In this document: positions 45,410-58,216 of the stretch, piece after piece | How the letters are laid out: each line of letters begins with the position of its first letter | Position numbering within the stretch: the stretch's first letter is position 1 | Assembly (NCBI GenBank): GCA_024663395.1 | Contig: JANFAH010000055.1 | Location: 62,001-126,000, forward strand | Source: Pisolithus tinctorius | Taxonomy: Eukaryota > Basidiomycota > Agaricomycetes > Boletales > Pisolithaceae | Direction: 5' to 3' | DNA: 64,000 bases | Translations under genes and position numbers: made by a program | The notes under the pieces: model-generated | Databases searched by the model: none | What the model was told of the DNA's origin: nothing | Seen by the model: only the letters and a program-made list of their open reading frames with translations

Positions 45410-47545
45410 CTACTTTCTAGCAATAAGCTTCAGGTCCACGGGTCCAACCCCGAAGGCAATACCAGTAAGCTTTGTAATCCCCATCACTCGTTCTTCGTGC
45501 TGCTCCCTGGTCTCTCCATTACAGAGCTCGACGTCGATTTTCCAGTCACGCAAGAAATGCGCCAAGAAACAAGCCGCTTCCACCTGGGTGAACTTGCGCC
45601 CTACGCATACACGTGGCCCAGCGCCGAACATGGTGAGATCATGCTCGGATACCCCGTACCAGCGCGAGGGACGCCACACATCAGGGTCAGGAAACGTCTC
45701 GGGGTTGTGATCTATGCATGACGTTTTAAATGAGTAAGTGCGCGTGACACAAGCTCCACTTACGGATGGCGACCATGTCGATAATGATCCTCGAACCCTT
45801 GGGAAACACGATAGTTCCCGGAGTAGGACTTGTTACATTTACCGTGACGTCATCAATGAAATCTCTTGGGAGCATGTTCCCCGCAGCTGATTGCCATACA
45901 TCATGCCGAGACTAAGCTCAGAATTAAAGATAACGCACGGAACATTCTTGCAGATTCATGGAAGCATGCCAAGGTATGAGTAAGTTTTGCGACATCTTCT
46001 GCGCCCTGGAAGAGCGCTGGTCAGAAGTCACAGTACATAGGGAATGACAAACTAGTCCACGATCGGCAGGAATTGCTGCCGATATTTCTTGATAGGCTTT
46101 CTCTTGTTCGTCCTGATGGATCGCCAGGAAACCCAAAGTCGCCGCTAGAACGTTCGCGGTTGTCTCTGAAGTGCAAGATGAATCAGCTAGATGGAGTCCC
46201 GGAGACAAGAAACGTACCATGACCAGCAAACATCAGCGTGAAAGTGTTCCCGATCTTAATGTCCACTATAAATTATAGTACATGGCGATCAGGATGAGTC
46301 AACTCACGACTTCCTGCTTTTCTAAGCCGGTCTTTCCGGAGCTGTCCATCGCAGTCACGAGGCGCGTGAAGATGTCGCCACGCTGCACATGATCATCACC
46401 GTCTATTATCCCAGCGAGCTCTTGCGCTTTTGTTTCGATAAACGTGTTCATGTGCACCGCTAATGATGACCAAGCATGTTCCATGTTGCGAAGCCTTTAA
46501 CCATTAATTTATCGAGAGAGCATAAGAACGGAATGAAAGATACCATCTGATGGGTAGTCGGTATGACCAACGCGGTAAGACGAGGCGCCATGGTATCGTG
46601 GTTGCGGAGACCCACTCCAGTGCAGTGGAAAAGGACATTTCTTCTTCAGCTGTTTCGGTATTTGGGTCCTTCCATGGCATTAGAAGGCCGAAACCACATC
46701 GCGAAATGATCATTAACGCGAACTGCGGAGACCACGGATAAGCCTCCATGGTATGACGGCATGTGAATTTGACGTACACTGCGGGTATACTGATTGATAT
46801 TGTGTACGGTGACCATTTGTTCATTCTCCCATTTAGCTGCTCTAACCATGTCCTGATAAAGTGCGGCGGCCTGCCGCCATACAAGATCGTATCTAATGGA
46901 TTGTCTCAGTACACGTTTGAGGATGGAAGAATGTGCCCACGTTTTATTTGTAAACGCAGGTCCAACGATCCTTCTATGGCGCTTCCATACATCTCCATTT
47001 GCAGTAAGAAGATTTTGGCCCCAGATACTTTAGAAATGTGAGCTGCAAAAAATACCCCATGATGAAATACACGTACGAGACCGCAGATGTCATTTCGGGG
47101 TGCTTGATGAGCCCCAACTTGCTTTCTTCTTTCAATAACTGCTTCATGACCGGAAGAGAACACGTGTAATACGCGGGTTGACCGATCAACGGAACCATCG
47201 AAATCACTTCGTGCTTGTAGTTGAAATAATCTGCAAGGAATGAATCCCCCCCGCCTTGAGCAAAAAGTGTTGCTGACTCACTAGTTTTCCTCCACTCCCA
47301 AGACCAATTGAGGCCAGGGTTCCACCAAGACGTGGGCATGAGGGCACCAAATATGCTAAGCGCAGAAAGGGGCGGTCTCATACCAGGCAAGTAGTTAACG
47401 CTCTGAAAGAGAAGTAAAAGAAAACATTGGCGTTGCAAGTACAGCTAACGGCTACTTTCAGTCCACTGACCTTTAGCTTCGATGCATAGTTCCATGTGCA
47501 ATACGCCGCTAGCAAGCACGCAGTAGTCACAACTGCGGTGAGCAT
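45410..47545 (-). CDS. Cytochrome P450, second family (AGHETT type), intact
   Basis: Distinct from the CYP7/8-like pair. ATG 47545 starts MLTAVVTTACLLAAYCTWNY, a membrane anchor; exon 1 is 47545-47471 and exon 2 47402-47077 (SVNYLPGMRPPLSALSIFG, LMPTSWWNPGLNWSW). Exon 3 follows a 49-base intron and gives WGQNLLTANGDVWKRHRRI (C-helix WxxxR) then VGPAFTNKTW. Later exons carry ISRCGFGLLMPW, FAGH/ETTANVLAATL (I-helix AGHETT, split by an intron), ESAR (ExxR), VFPKGSRIIIDMVAI, HNPETFPDPDVWRPSRW, and haem loop FGAGPRVCVGRKF with the axial Cys. About nine exons, all splicing in frame by eye. This looks like a basidiomycete P450 of the CYP4/CYP5000s type; I cannot assign the family. Together with copy 2 it may serve one oxidative pathway. 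Confidence 0.87.
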
Positions 47546-50166
47546 GATTTTGACGGGGGCACATCGACAAGAGGACTGAGAGAGTGATATTTGAAGGTGT
47601 AAAGCTAGCACGCATTGCCCAAGATCTATTCTGGTACAGCGTCTCGCCCATATTCAAACGTAGTGAAAATGAATTATGTACAGACTATATAGTTATGTAA
47701 GCTGATTGCGTAAATAGAGTTAGATAGAGTTGAACAAGTCCGTCGGGATGGCAGGCACCTTCGTTACCAGGGATTACACGCGCAGTAATCAACCGCAAGG
47801 AATGCTCAGATGTACTTAGATGAGATCTTGAGTGCGTCGCTACACCGCAATTGCAAAAATAATGGCCGAACCCACGCGCTGTTGCCAAAACAGGAAAATT
47901 AGCACACGTAGCACAACCTATTGCTAGTACACTAGGTACTGGTAGCAGGCACCTGCAGATCCAGTCCCCAATGGTAAACACGACATTTCTTTGATATCTC
48001 AATGGCACACTCGCAGACGACGATTACTTTGCTCTCCCTTGAAATGAGCCAACTGGTCTGAAAGTCATCCGGCCACGATGCCACTGACATCCTCGTCGAC
48101 AAGTGGGTCAAACACTAAAACAAAACAACGCATAATGGAAATGGCTGCGAGGCATAAGCCAACAAGCGCGCTGCAAAAACTGATCCGCCCCCGAGAACAT
48201 TTTCCATCGCACTGCTACAAAATAACAGCTGAGGCAGTTATCTACCATGGGAGTCCCTTCTTGCCGCTGTATGAGCCATCATGCATCAAGCCTGCTTTGC
48301 CATCATGTACGAATGCAGTGTATAAATAATGTTAAATTGCACGTGACCGGAGCCCTTGGTCTGGTATGATCGGTGTTCACAAAGAGTTTACAGAGCTCGC
48401 CTGACGGCATCCAGGAAGAGTGCGTTGGTATTACGAGGGTTACTACGAATACTAATCCCCCTATTTTGGAAGCGCGTGGGATTAGATTTCGTTCTGCCAT
48501 TATGTTCGTAAGCTACTGCTATACCTTCTTGCTTTGTTTATTTATCATATACATACATTATAGTGCAACAATATCTTACAGGCGTTCTTCTTGAATGGGC
48601 AGAGCTTGAACAGCATGTACTACGCCAAGACGAAATCTGTCCATGATATCACATGGCGTGATGGGCCAGTCTGCCCAGCCAATCACCGGCTGGGCTCCAA
48701 GTCTCTGCAGGGACAGGAGCACTTTATGACTTCTTATGATCTTGGAAACCCACATTTTGACCCGCGCTGAACAAAATGGGGCCCATCTAACTGGTTGACG
48801 TGGAGGATTGGAAGGAAGGGATGTTGTGTACTGCACGGAGGCAGGATGCATAGTAACATTTATATTCGAGCATGTATGTTCTTGGAGTGACTGTTGGAGC
48901 AATCTAGGCTAGTACTTCAGGTAGCGAGTCGTCTGTCCTTAGTTAGAGGCCCTCAGATGGAGTAATTACATTACATGGGAGGTTTCCCGCCGTCACGACC
49001 GTCCTGGACAGGCTGTGAACAGGTCATTTATTTTCGATAGGACCAAATCTCCAGGCATTCGGGTCGTCAGCGCGACAGCGGTGATGTTGAGAAAGGAAAT
49101 AGCGGCGTTGGCGTCGTGATCCCAAATATTCTTATGTATTAGTGTGTTTGAGCCATCCGACTGATCGCGCAGTAGAAGTGGGCTAACAATGGCACCCGGT
49201 TGTCTAATCTCACCCTCCCCCCCAAAAAAAACGTACCAACTGCGTCCTTCCAGTTCCGTTCAAATGTCTCCTCCCCCTCCCCCTCCCTCTCCACTGGAAG
49301 GCCCGATGATGTACAATGCCAGTCCTTATACGCGCTCGATACGCCCAGACAAGTTCTAGCGCTTTCGTCTGCTCGACATGGGACAAGAGTTCATCGGTGG
49401 AAAGGTGTCAAGGGAAGGCACGGTGATGTCCTGGCATGTAGAACTGCATCTTTCAGAGTAATGGCCATGTGTCTCCTTTCTACTTGTCGTCGTCCTCTGG
49501 TGTATATAGGGAGCATCGATTGCTTTATCATTCGGAAATGAAACGACTTACGTCCCTCACTTCCAACCGCTACACGTGGATCCATGACATTCGCCATGAT
49601 GGCTCGCTCTTTTCCAATACCAGTCCGGGGGGGGCATGAAGCCCGTTCGTGTGTTGACATCGGGATCCTGCACCGCATCGGCTATGTTCCCTTCCAAGTT
49701 GACGACAATGACGACAGGATAAGCAAGTGCCCTGACGGAGGGATCTCTTGTGAAGTCAGTCGTCTGGAAATGGGCAATAATCAAGGTGGTCTATAGTAGC
49801 AATAGTATAGGCCAGGCCAGCACCTTGTAGTCCACGGAAGGTCTGTCTCGCTGGCGGTCTCAGACGTGGCCTAGACTTGCAGGGACATTTGCTTCCGCAG
49901 TGGATTCCAAAAGCATCCGCGGCGGTGCATGCGCGTGAGAGGTGCCACGTGCGTGGGAGCCGTATCAGTGGGAAGCACGAGGGGTTGGCTTTCCCCATCG
50001 ACAAAGTCGTACTTACTGAAAGAAAAAAAGAAAAAAGAAAAAAAAACAGAAAGACTGCACTGCACACTACCAACGACTAGCAAAGTCAGACCCATCGTCG
50101 AGGCCCAACGCCAACGCCAACCAGCATCGCATCATCGGGACTTCAGTGGGTCCACCCCCGACGCTC
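47546..50166. other. Intergenic, no recognised gene
   Basis: Scattered ORFs under 115 codons on both strands, for example 48576-48902 and 49391-49784 on the minus strand. None has a motif I can name. The last part is the probable upstream region of the velvet gene, with a CT-rich tract near 49260-49300. Confidence 0.45.
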
Positions 50167-53100
50167 ATGGACGTTGCAAGCACGAGCTATGGCACGATCG
50201 CACCCGGGTATCCCTACCTAGACCGCGATCGTGCTTTCCATGACAGAGACAGACTGTAAGCCCCCCGTCCCCTCGTCCCCCCCTTCACCGTCAGTCCTGT
50301 CTGTCCCTCCGTCTTCTCCACTCTCAGCTCATCGCACCCGATATCCCTCCATCCCGTGTCGTTCTGCTCATACCCGTCACTAATCCTACTCATGTTTATC
50401 TTAGAGAGTATGAACTCACCGTCAGACAGGAGCCAAAGCAAGCCCGCATGTGCGGCGTGGGCTGTGAGCGCCTCTTTCTTCTCTCCACCCTCGTTCGTAC
50501 ACTCCAATTCACCCTGCTCTCATCCAGCCGACCGTCGCCCGATCGATCCCCCTCCCATCATCCAACTCCGTGTCATCGATAAACGAACCCGTCAACCTCC
50601 TGCTCATCCCGAAGCTGACGATGGCGACCTCCATTATGCTCATAGTTTCTTGCAGAACCCTTATTACTTCATGTTCGCCAGTCTCGCCAAGCCTGACGAC
50701 GACGCAGAACTACACTGGCTAAAGGTACATCCTCTTTCTATTTATTTATTTATTCGGTCAGCCAGTTCCGTGTAATTGACCTGGCTACAAGGATGGAAAG
50801 ACGCGTTGCACCACGGGTTCCGTCGTATCGTCGCTCTACCACCTCAAGGACACCGAAAATCGAAACGAAGACGCTGGATTCTTCGTATTTCCGGATCTTA
50901 GCGTACGAACCGAAGGAAGTTATCGTCTCAAGCTCAGTCTCTTCGAGGTCGTCGGGTAACGTCATTTCCTCTCTCACTTACAATCTCTCGTTCCGAACAT
51001 GCTTTCATCGCAGCAACATCGTTCGTCACTGCAAGTCTATCTACTCCATACCGTTCTACGTCTACACCGCAAAGAAGTTCCCCGGCATGGAAGGTCCGTT
51101 TCTCATTTGTAGGAGTTACCGTGGACTCACCAGGCACGTTTCGGCACTCGCATGTTTCCGCCCCACTCCGTCCCTATTTTAGAGTCCACGCCGCTGTCGT
51201 GCTCCCTAGCTGACCAAGGCATTAAAATACGCATTCGCAAGGACATCCGCGTACGCAAGAGGCCGATCGCCTCCCTCGCTGCACCTATCGACGGCGACAA
51301 GATCGAGGAAAACCAAGATGACGAACACGGAAAAGCCATCGCTCCTGCCAACGGCCCTGGCAAACGTCCCCGTCATGGCACGATTAATAATCCGATGACA
51401 CTGAATACCAGTGTACATGCCGGCGACCTCACAACACCACCGAGCGCTAATTCAGGCACCCTCAGCGGTCTTCCCCCTTGGCCTACCTCTACCACGCTCG
51501 ACCCTATGTTGGGCGTTGCGAGTGCTCCAGGGGGTATCGAACTCCCCTCGCCAGCACATTCCGGAACACCACCATCGGCATCCTCCATTCCTCCCCCACC
51601 GGGTGCAACCTATGAACTTCCCAAAGTACCTCCAGCGAATATCCCCCCGCCTCCCGGTGCGCACATCATGGCTCCACAAACGATAGCTTATGATGGGTCA
51701 GGGGCTCGCCAACAAGTTGGTGCTCAATCCAGCACATCGCATACACGCCAAGTTCAACCGCTCGCGACGTCGTACCAGTCTACCAACACCTCCCAGAACA
51801 TTTCACCAACGGGACCACCAGTGTCCCAACAAGCTGTATTCACTAACACGCCGACGCAGCGCGCCGTGTATGATCCACCTCCTCGTCAGGGTTACGATCA
51901 AACATCGTCTCGGGCGTACGACACTCGGGGGTACGACCAAACGTCCTCCCGCGCCTTCGACCAAACATCATCTCGAACGTACGAACAATCTTCGTCTCGG
52001 GCATATGACCAGACACCTTCTCGTGGATATGACCAAACATCATCTCGGACAGCTTACGAGGGCAGTCATCGATCGGGATATGATCCCAATGCTGCCGCAG
52101 CCGGCGCGGCTAGGTCTGCGACGTATGACACCCATGCACATCAACAACAGCGCTCATCGTTCGAAAATCCACGTCCGTCTTCCACGTTTGGCCAGACTTA
52201 CGTCTCGGACACGGCTACGACTTCAGGGTCGTACCACCATCCAGACACATCTTCCCATCCACATCATGCACAACCACATGGCGGTTACGGTCACCCCTCC
52301 GACGCCGGATATGTGGGGACGCAACAACAACATACCCAACCATCTCCCACACATGGGTATCCTCAACAGCAAGCATCCTCTTCCCAGCAACACCCTCAGA
52401 ACCATAGCCATCCTCTTCCCAATGTCCATCCTAATGTCCATACCCATCCCGGCACTCACAGCCATACCCATACCCACGAGTCGCAATACTCCTCGCATCC
52501 TTCCACAGCCCCTTCAAGGTTCCCAAACCAATTTGGGGCTTCCACGATACCGGGTTTTGGACATTCCCAGTCCCAGACGGGATATGCGTCTAGCCATTAT
52601 TCGTCTCAACATCAGCAGCATCAGTCGGGAGCAAATGTGGGTGGTGGAGCTGGGTCATATTACGAAAGTTCTCAGTCGCACCCGTCGACCCATCAGGGGG
52701 AAGGCTCGACGGCGCAACAGCAAGGCTATTTTGGCGCCGGACCGTCAACTCATCATCCCCAGCTGAATCCAAACCATAACCACGCAAGCGGCGTGACGTC
52801 GTCCCCATCGTCATGGGGCCCGCAGAGCAGTACGTACGACTACGGAGAGTTTTATGCCCATCCTGGGACGTCGACGGGTGCCCAGACCTCCAGGAGTGAA
52901 TCGACCCCCCCAGTGCATGGTCCGGGACCCTCTCCGACCTCAGTAGGCGCGAGATATGGGGGTGCGTCAGCGCAGGCGGGAGCGCCACCTACGCAAACAG
53001 TGTATGGTGGTCACCCACACGGCCATTCCCATCTTGTTCATCCCCCTTCGGTCCTAACGCACCGACGCCGTCTTACACGAATACAGGTCTTTCATCGTCT

Positions 53101-53490
53101 GCGAATGCAACCCACGAGTGGGCCACGGCTGCGGGGAATCAAGGCCAAGGACCTGCAAGACCCCCCTCGAATGCGAACGCGAATAATATGATCCATCTCG
53201 CACCGCTCCGGCACGTCGCCCATGCCGGTGGGTCGTCGGCGTCTCCCACGCCGTCGTCACCTGGAGTAGGTGGGGTTCGTGGAACGGGGACCTCTGGGTA
53301 TCCTTCCCTTGTACCGCACTCTCATCCACATGCGCAAGTGCACGCATCACAGGTGCATGGTCACGGACACGGTTCAGGTATCCCTTTCGAGCACGAAGGT
53401 GGAGGGAGAGGGGTACCCTCTGGTACTGTTGGGAGTGGTGGGAAGAAAAGCGTACTGAGCATTGGGAGTATTATTTCGGAGGGGGGGTGA
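50167..53490 (+). CDS. Velvet-domain regulator (one-base frame break in C-run)
   Basis: Velvet proteins are fungal DNA-binding regulators coupling development, light response and secondary metabolism. Exons: 50167-50255, 50405-50463, 50528-50724, 50792-50955, 51014-51093, 51183-53490. Domain residues: [107 protein letters not shown] and [20 protein letters not shown]. The very long tail (about 700 residues) is rich in Ser, Thr, Pro, Gln and His and contains a repeated [11 protein letters not shown] motif at 51.88-52.05 kb. The frame breaks at a CCCCC run (53042-53046): adding one base joins GHSHLVHPP to [14 protein letters not shown] and on to [16 protein letters not shown] sequencing slip is possible. 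VosA, VelB or VeA subtype not assigned. Confidence 0.88.
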
Positions 53491-55920
53491 CGCGTCCGTG
53501 CATAGTGTGTGGTTCGATCTGTTCACCGACCCTTTCCCACTCGCCTGTCTGTCCGCTGGCTTGCTCGGTGTCCATCGTTTCGAGGTTTTACGTGCTTCTG
53601 GTCCTGTTGTTGAGATATAGATTTGGGGTCATCACCGCTCGTTCGTCGGCTCCTTAATCGTCTCTTACATCTTCCCTGTCCTCCATATCCATATCTTTCA
53701 GTCTCGATCCTGCTCTACTACGCTTTCACGCCGGCGTACGTTGTGTATATATCTTGTCGTATTCGGATGTGTTATCGTGTTCGTCCTCGCTTCTCTTTGC
53801 ATCGTATGTGTACACTTCTCTTCGTTCGCTTAGTTCGGATTCGTTTGTTGGTTTCGCTTTCTCTCTTTCTGTTTTACTGTCTGTTTTTGTGCTGCGCTGT
53901 GGCCGGGGTCGAGCAGGTGCGTAAGGGCGGGTAGACAATTTCAAACACTGACTGATTAATGGCTAGGCCGTCGTTCACGCCGACGGATATGTAGGTTCGT
54001 AGCGGAATGTATAGGCAGGTGCTATGGCGTTGGCGTCCCCAAAGTCGCTCATCGCCTCGACCTCTCCACTCGACGCGTCAGTCGCTAACCCCCAGGCTTG
54101 CGCCACCACTGTGGGGTCAGTGGACTTCTGCAAGCACAGCCTAACACACAACTCTGAAGAACTGTGAACAAAACACACGCCTTGGTGCCCCCCCTACCCA
54201 CCTAACGTGGTGTCCGCTCGCCACTCTACTAGTGCGCGTCGACGTCGCATCACCTACCGCATACTCAAATGCTACTTCACGAGCCTGCCTTTTATCGCCA
54301 TCGGACATTGCATTTGCAGCTATACTCGTAGACATAGTTTTCGGTGTGCTATTTGTACAGTCATCATAAGTTCCGCTCTGCGTCATATGAATGTGATATA
54401 ATGTGTTTATATGTTCATCCCTCCATCTAGTGATGATCGCAACTCGACACTTGCGAATTATGGGTTGCATGACCCGAAAGCAGCATGTCGCAATTTGGCG
54501 CACCTTCAAAAGGGAACGGCTAAGTCTCCAGGAAGGCGTTTCCTGCAAGCAAGAAGAGAATGCGAAAATAACCAAAATGGCTAGCCAAAACCAAGGAGAA
54601 CGTAACGAGTGACTTCTGCCTGATGTTGTTTCCTGACGTACATTCTTGTACGTCGAGTCACCGATTCGAGTGGTGGACATTCGCTCCATAGCCTAAGTGA
54701 TTTCAGTAACGTATTTGATGACTACCAGAAAATGTGCGGCTACAGTCTGCGGCAAATGGTGTACTAGGGGTCTCGCATCTTCAGATGGGGTAGTTCAGTG
54801 TACTTGCGTAAGAAGGCGAGCAACCGCTGAACAACAAAACGAACTGGTTTACCCCCTTTCGTGGATCTTGTACAGTACTTGGATAATGAAACAAGCTGTT
54901 AGGACTGCAAAATGGAAGGAAACCGAATATCCGTGCTTAGCCGGGTCATCAAGTCTTTTGTTCCAAGTTCACTGCGGAGCAGCAGTCGGTCCTATTGTGA
55001 ACATCCTAAGGTATTCACCGGTATGGCAATGTTGTACATTGATCGCCAAGGAGACGCCGAGTCCAATAACACTGACGGTGTTCAAAGGTTCTTCTTGGAA
55101 TAGTGTGTCTACACGGGTAGGGTTGCCGGTGAGGCAAAGCAGTACCGTCAAGGAACGCCAGCGCACTCACTAGTAAAGCACGCCCGCACGTATATGTCGG
55201 AGTAGTAAGAGTGCCAGTTATAAGATACCTTGCCACGTTCCCTACCCTAGTAGTTCGTGGCCGAACAAAGTGGTTATCCAACACTTGTTTGATCGAAACT
55301 TTAAGGAAAATGCACGATGACGGAAGTTGAAAGCACTGTTGATATTTAGACGACGCCAACCGTTGCACTCGCAAGGTAGTTACAAGAAGCCCCGAACTTG
55401 GTGAGAACTCACTGCTTTTCAAACATACGCTGGAAACATTTCGTCGTCATCGCGTAAAGAGCCGCCACGATAACGTCAGTCCGTGTGCTGGTGTGCCTTC
55501 AGCGTCTCTGTATCAAGAGCTTCTTTGACACGTTGGAAGGCAGCACCGCGCGGCGCGGATTCACGGGACCAGTCCCAGGTTGGGGGCGCAACTTGATTGG
55601 GGAACGGGAAAGGATTGGCCAGCTTACATAATGCCGTCTTCGTGCGACCTGACTTGGCGACGTGGTCAGCCAATCAACTGCAGTTCCAGTTCCAACCTGG
55701 CCCTGATGCTAGGGTTCCATTTCCCATCCCAGGCGTGTTGTTCACACTCGATTTCATTTGTCTCCAAAAAGGCAGTCCGCGATGGCCTAGACTTTTCATA
55801 TGTTCAGCAGATAACCAATCATGAGAGTGACCACGGCCGTCTCAGAACCGGCGTTGCACCGGTATAAGTATCAGGCCATTTGTACTGGCAGCATCCTACG
55901 GCTCAGATTCACGCCATCAC
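53491..55920. other. Intergenic, no recognised gene
   Basis: 3' flank of the velvet gene (pyrimidine-rich) followed by short ORFs on both strands without recognisable domains, such as 54141-54689 minus and 55015-55422 minus. Confidence 0.45.
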
Positions 55921-58216
55921 GATGAACGTCTTCAATCCTCGCATTCTAGAAGCTTGCATACGAGATGTAACGGCGCGCCTGACTGACCATCAGAAAGCGT
56001 CTGTACTATTGCATGCACTCGAGCGACTGCCTGCAGAAGGAGGGTGAGTGCAACACAGGCATTTCACGAGAGATCCACTTTTGAACGGAAGACTAAAGCT
56101 CTCGGGAGATCATGGAAAATTCCGTTCAAGCACTCTTAAAGACCAATGGATTACCGTGTGTAGATCTCACCAAGGCACTGATTCTGCGTGCCAAAACGAG
56201 GCTTGTCGCTGGTTATCGGACCTCTGCGCAACAGGGTACGTGGTCGCAAATAATTGTCGTTGTTACTATGACGTAGGTCTCTACGGGTAGATCTTCATTC
56301 GGTCTTAACGCTGGACCCCGACAATCAGGACGTCAAAGACATCATTCATTCTCAACATCTTCGCCCTGAAATGGTGAGTAGATGCGGGTAGCTCGAGGGA
56401 ACAACTAGGTCAACTACGATCATCTTAAGCTTCTCAGAGAACCCAATGGTCCTCCTCGTTTCTCCATCGAAGTATGGACACAGATTGCCCTCTTCCTCCC
56501 AAAACGAGATTTGAAATCTCTCCTCCTAGTTCCCCATCCGGTCTCTCGCATCGCTAGTCAGCTTCTGTTTCGGGAGATAGATCTTCATCTAACCCCGTTA
56601 CACGAACCAACTGGGATAGATTCGGGTGTTTCATTCGACGATGCATCGGACGTAGACCGAGATCTTGACAATTGGCACCATCAGCGTAGTGCTGATATCC
56701 TCACTCGCATTCTTGTTGACCCCCAATTTGCAGGGCAAATTCGCACCTTGGGCATTCATGCCGCATCGCACGACCTTTCGCAATCGTTGGCATTCCAAGT
56801 TGGTCAGTGGATTACATTCTCCGTGTGGAAAAAATTTGGTTATCTTATCAATTCATTTGTCTCCGTATCATGCTAGGCATGCTCCTCAATGCGCTCCCGA
56901 AATTGTCAAATTTGAGAAAGGTGCACTGTTCTGGGAGCAAGAATCTTATTTTGCGTGCCGTCCGATGCATGCACAAGTGTATTCCCAAAATTCAAGAGTT
57001 ATCACTCGAGTACGTCCGTCCAGCTCTCTGTTTCATGTCGCCGCAGTGGTATGACGAACCCCCCCCCCCCCCCCCCCCACAGACTCGCGGACCCTTCGGT
57101 AGATATCGACATACCAAGATTCAAGCATTTGACGCACTTCTCTCTAACTTCCGAAGGTGGCGATCCCACTACCACCCATATCTTCATTGCTCAAAGCCGC
57201 GATACCCTCCGTGCACTTGCCATTCAAAACAGCTGTTGGCATTTCCCGGCGGATGCCCTCTCACTCCGCCAACTCTCGAATCTTGAATTCGGAGGCCACC
57301 TCACGACGGAGATGTTTTCAGAGATCCTGTCTAACGGGTACCAGCTTGACTCCTTGAAACTGTCGGGATCACTGGAGTGTTCGCCGTCACCACTGTTTCG
57401 GCAACATCGATCCGCCCTCCCGTTCCTCCGCCATCTTCATATCAGGATTACTTCTCTAAATCGGCACGTCCAAGATCGTGACCTATGTCCTTCCATCTCT
57501 GAATTTGTAAGACATCGCACCCAGCTACGTACTTACCACCTTTTCCTTCCCTGTGGCGCGGAGAACCGCCGTATCGGATTTGACGCGTCAGCGTGGGGTG
57601 TCCTACCAGCATTGTCGCAGCTGAGGAGTTTGGCGATGACGATTCCAGGCGACTTGTCATTAGGCTTGGCGGGATGGCTCGTCCCAAGGAACGTCAGTGC
57701 GCTGGTGTTAGATATGGAAGGGGCAGCGGTAGACGTGGTATCATTTTTGAAGGTGCAATTTTTCGTGCCGTTTGTCACTCCAATGTCGGTGTCTGACGTG
57801 TGGTGTTGATTTGTTTCTGCCGTCTGTCTTCCGCTTTGATCGATCGCGGGGTGGACCGGATACCTTTTTTGTTTGTTCGTATGATCCAGCAAATTCGCCC
57901 CGGCATCCCCACTTCGTTGAAGTATGTCGGTATCACGAACATGCGTATTCGATCTGCACAAGTCGTCGTCGAGCATGGGTTTCCACAGGTACGTGTCGTC
58001 GCGATCGGGCAAAACGTGTGGAGCGTAATCAAGGGCCGTTCTGCTGAATTTGGGAGCTCCGATGCATTACGTGCTGGGAGGAGTGTAGAGGAGGCAGGGC
58101 AGGTATCCGATATAAGCGTGGAACAGTGGCCCTATCGCAGGGTAAGGTTCCATCGGAAGGAGTGGCTAGAGTTGATGGAGTGCGGGGATGCGGTATGGAG
58201 GGGTGTCGGTGGCTAA
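55921..58216 (+). CDS. F-box protein with TPR-like N-terminus
   Basis: Substrate-recognition subunit candidate of an SCF ubiquitin ligase. Starts MNVFNPRILEACIRDVTARL (exon 55921-56043). A second region reads MENSVQALLKTNGLPCVDL then ALILRAKTRLVAGYRTSAQQ and LTLDPDNQDVKDIIHSQHL, which looks like a TPR-type helical pair. The F-box is FSIEVWTQIALFLPKRDLKSL (about 56460) followed by RIASQLLFREIDLHL. The remaining 450 residues form LRR-like repeats without strong consensus (MLLNALPKLSNLRKV, HLTHFSLTSEGGD, LRQLSNLEFGGHLT, LPALSQLRSLAMT). Introns at 56815-56875, 57003-57079 and 57753-57889 splice in frame; the last exon begins QIRPGIPTSLKYVGITN and ends at TAA/TAG near 58216. The 57003 intron has 20 consecutive C bases before its acceptor. 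Agaricomycetes carry very many such F-box genes. Confidence 0.82.
57059..57078 (+). repeat. Poly-C run in an F-box-gene intron
   Basis: Twenty consecutive C bases form the polypyrimidine tract just before the acceptor ACAG. Likely length-variable. Confidence 0.85.

Larger units (their letters stand above)
40850..45950. repeat. Duplication block B (P450 / decayed methyltransferase / P450)
   Basis: Same order and orientation as block A at 6360-13488, with alignable introns and intergenic DNA. Here both P450s are intact but the methyltransferase is dead; in A the first P450 and methyltransferase are intact and the second P450 is a relic. Homology extends into the last exons of the second P450; the rest of that gene has no counterpart in A. 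Confidence 0.8.

Noticed and set aside
49391..50095. Minus-strand ORFs upstream of the velvet gene as a divergent gene
   Set aside because: No recognisable motif, overlapping frames and no convincing splice chain.
51690..52766. 358-codon ORF inside the velvet gene
   Set aside because: Alternate frame of the Ser/Pro/His-rich velvet tail; an open frame here reflects composition.
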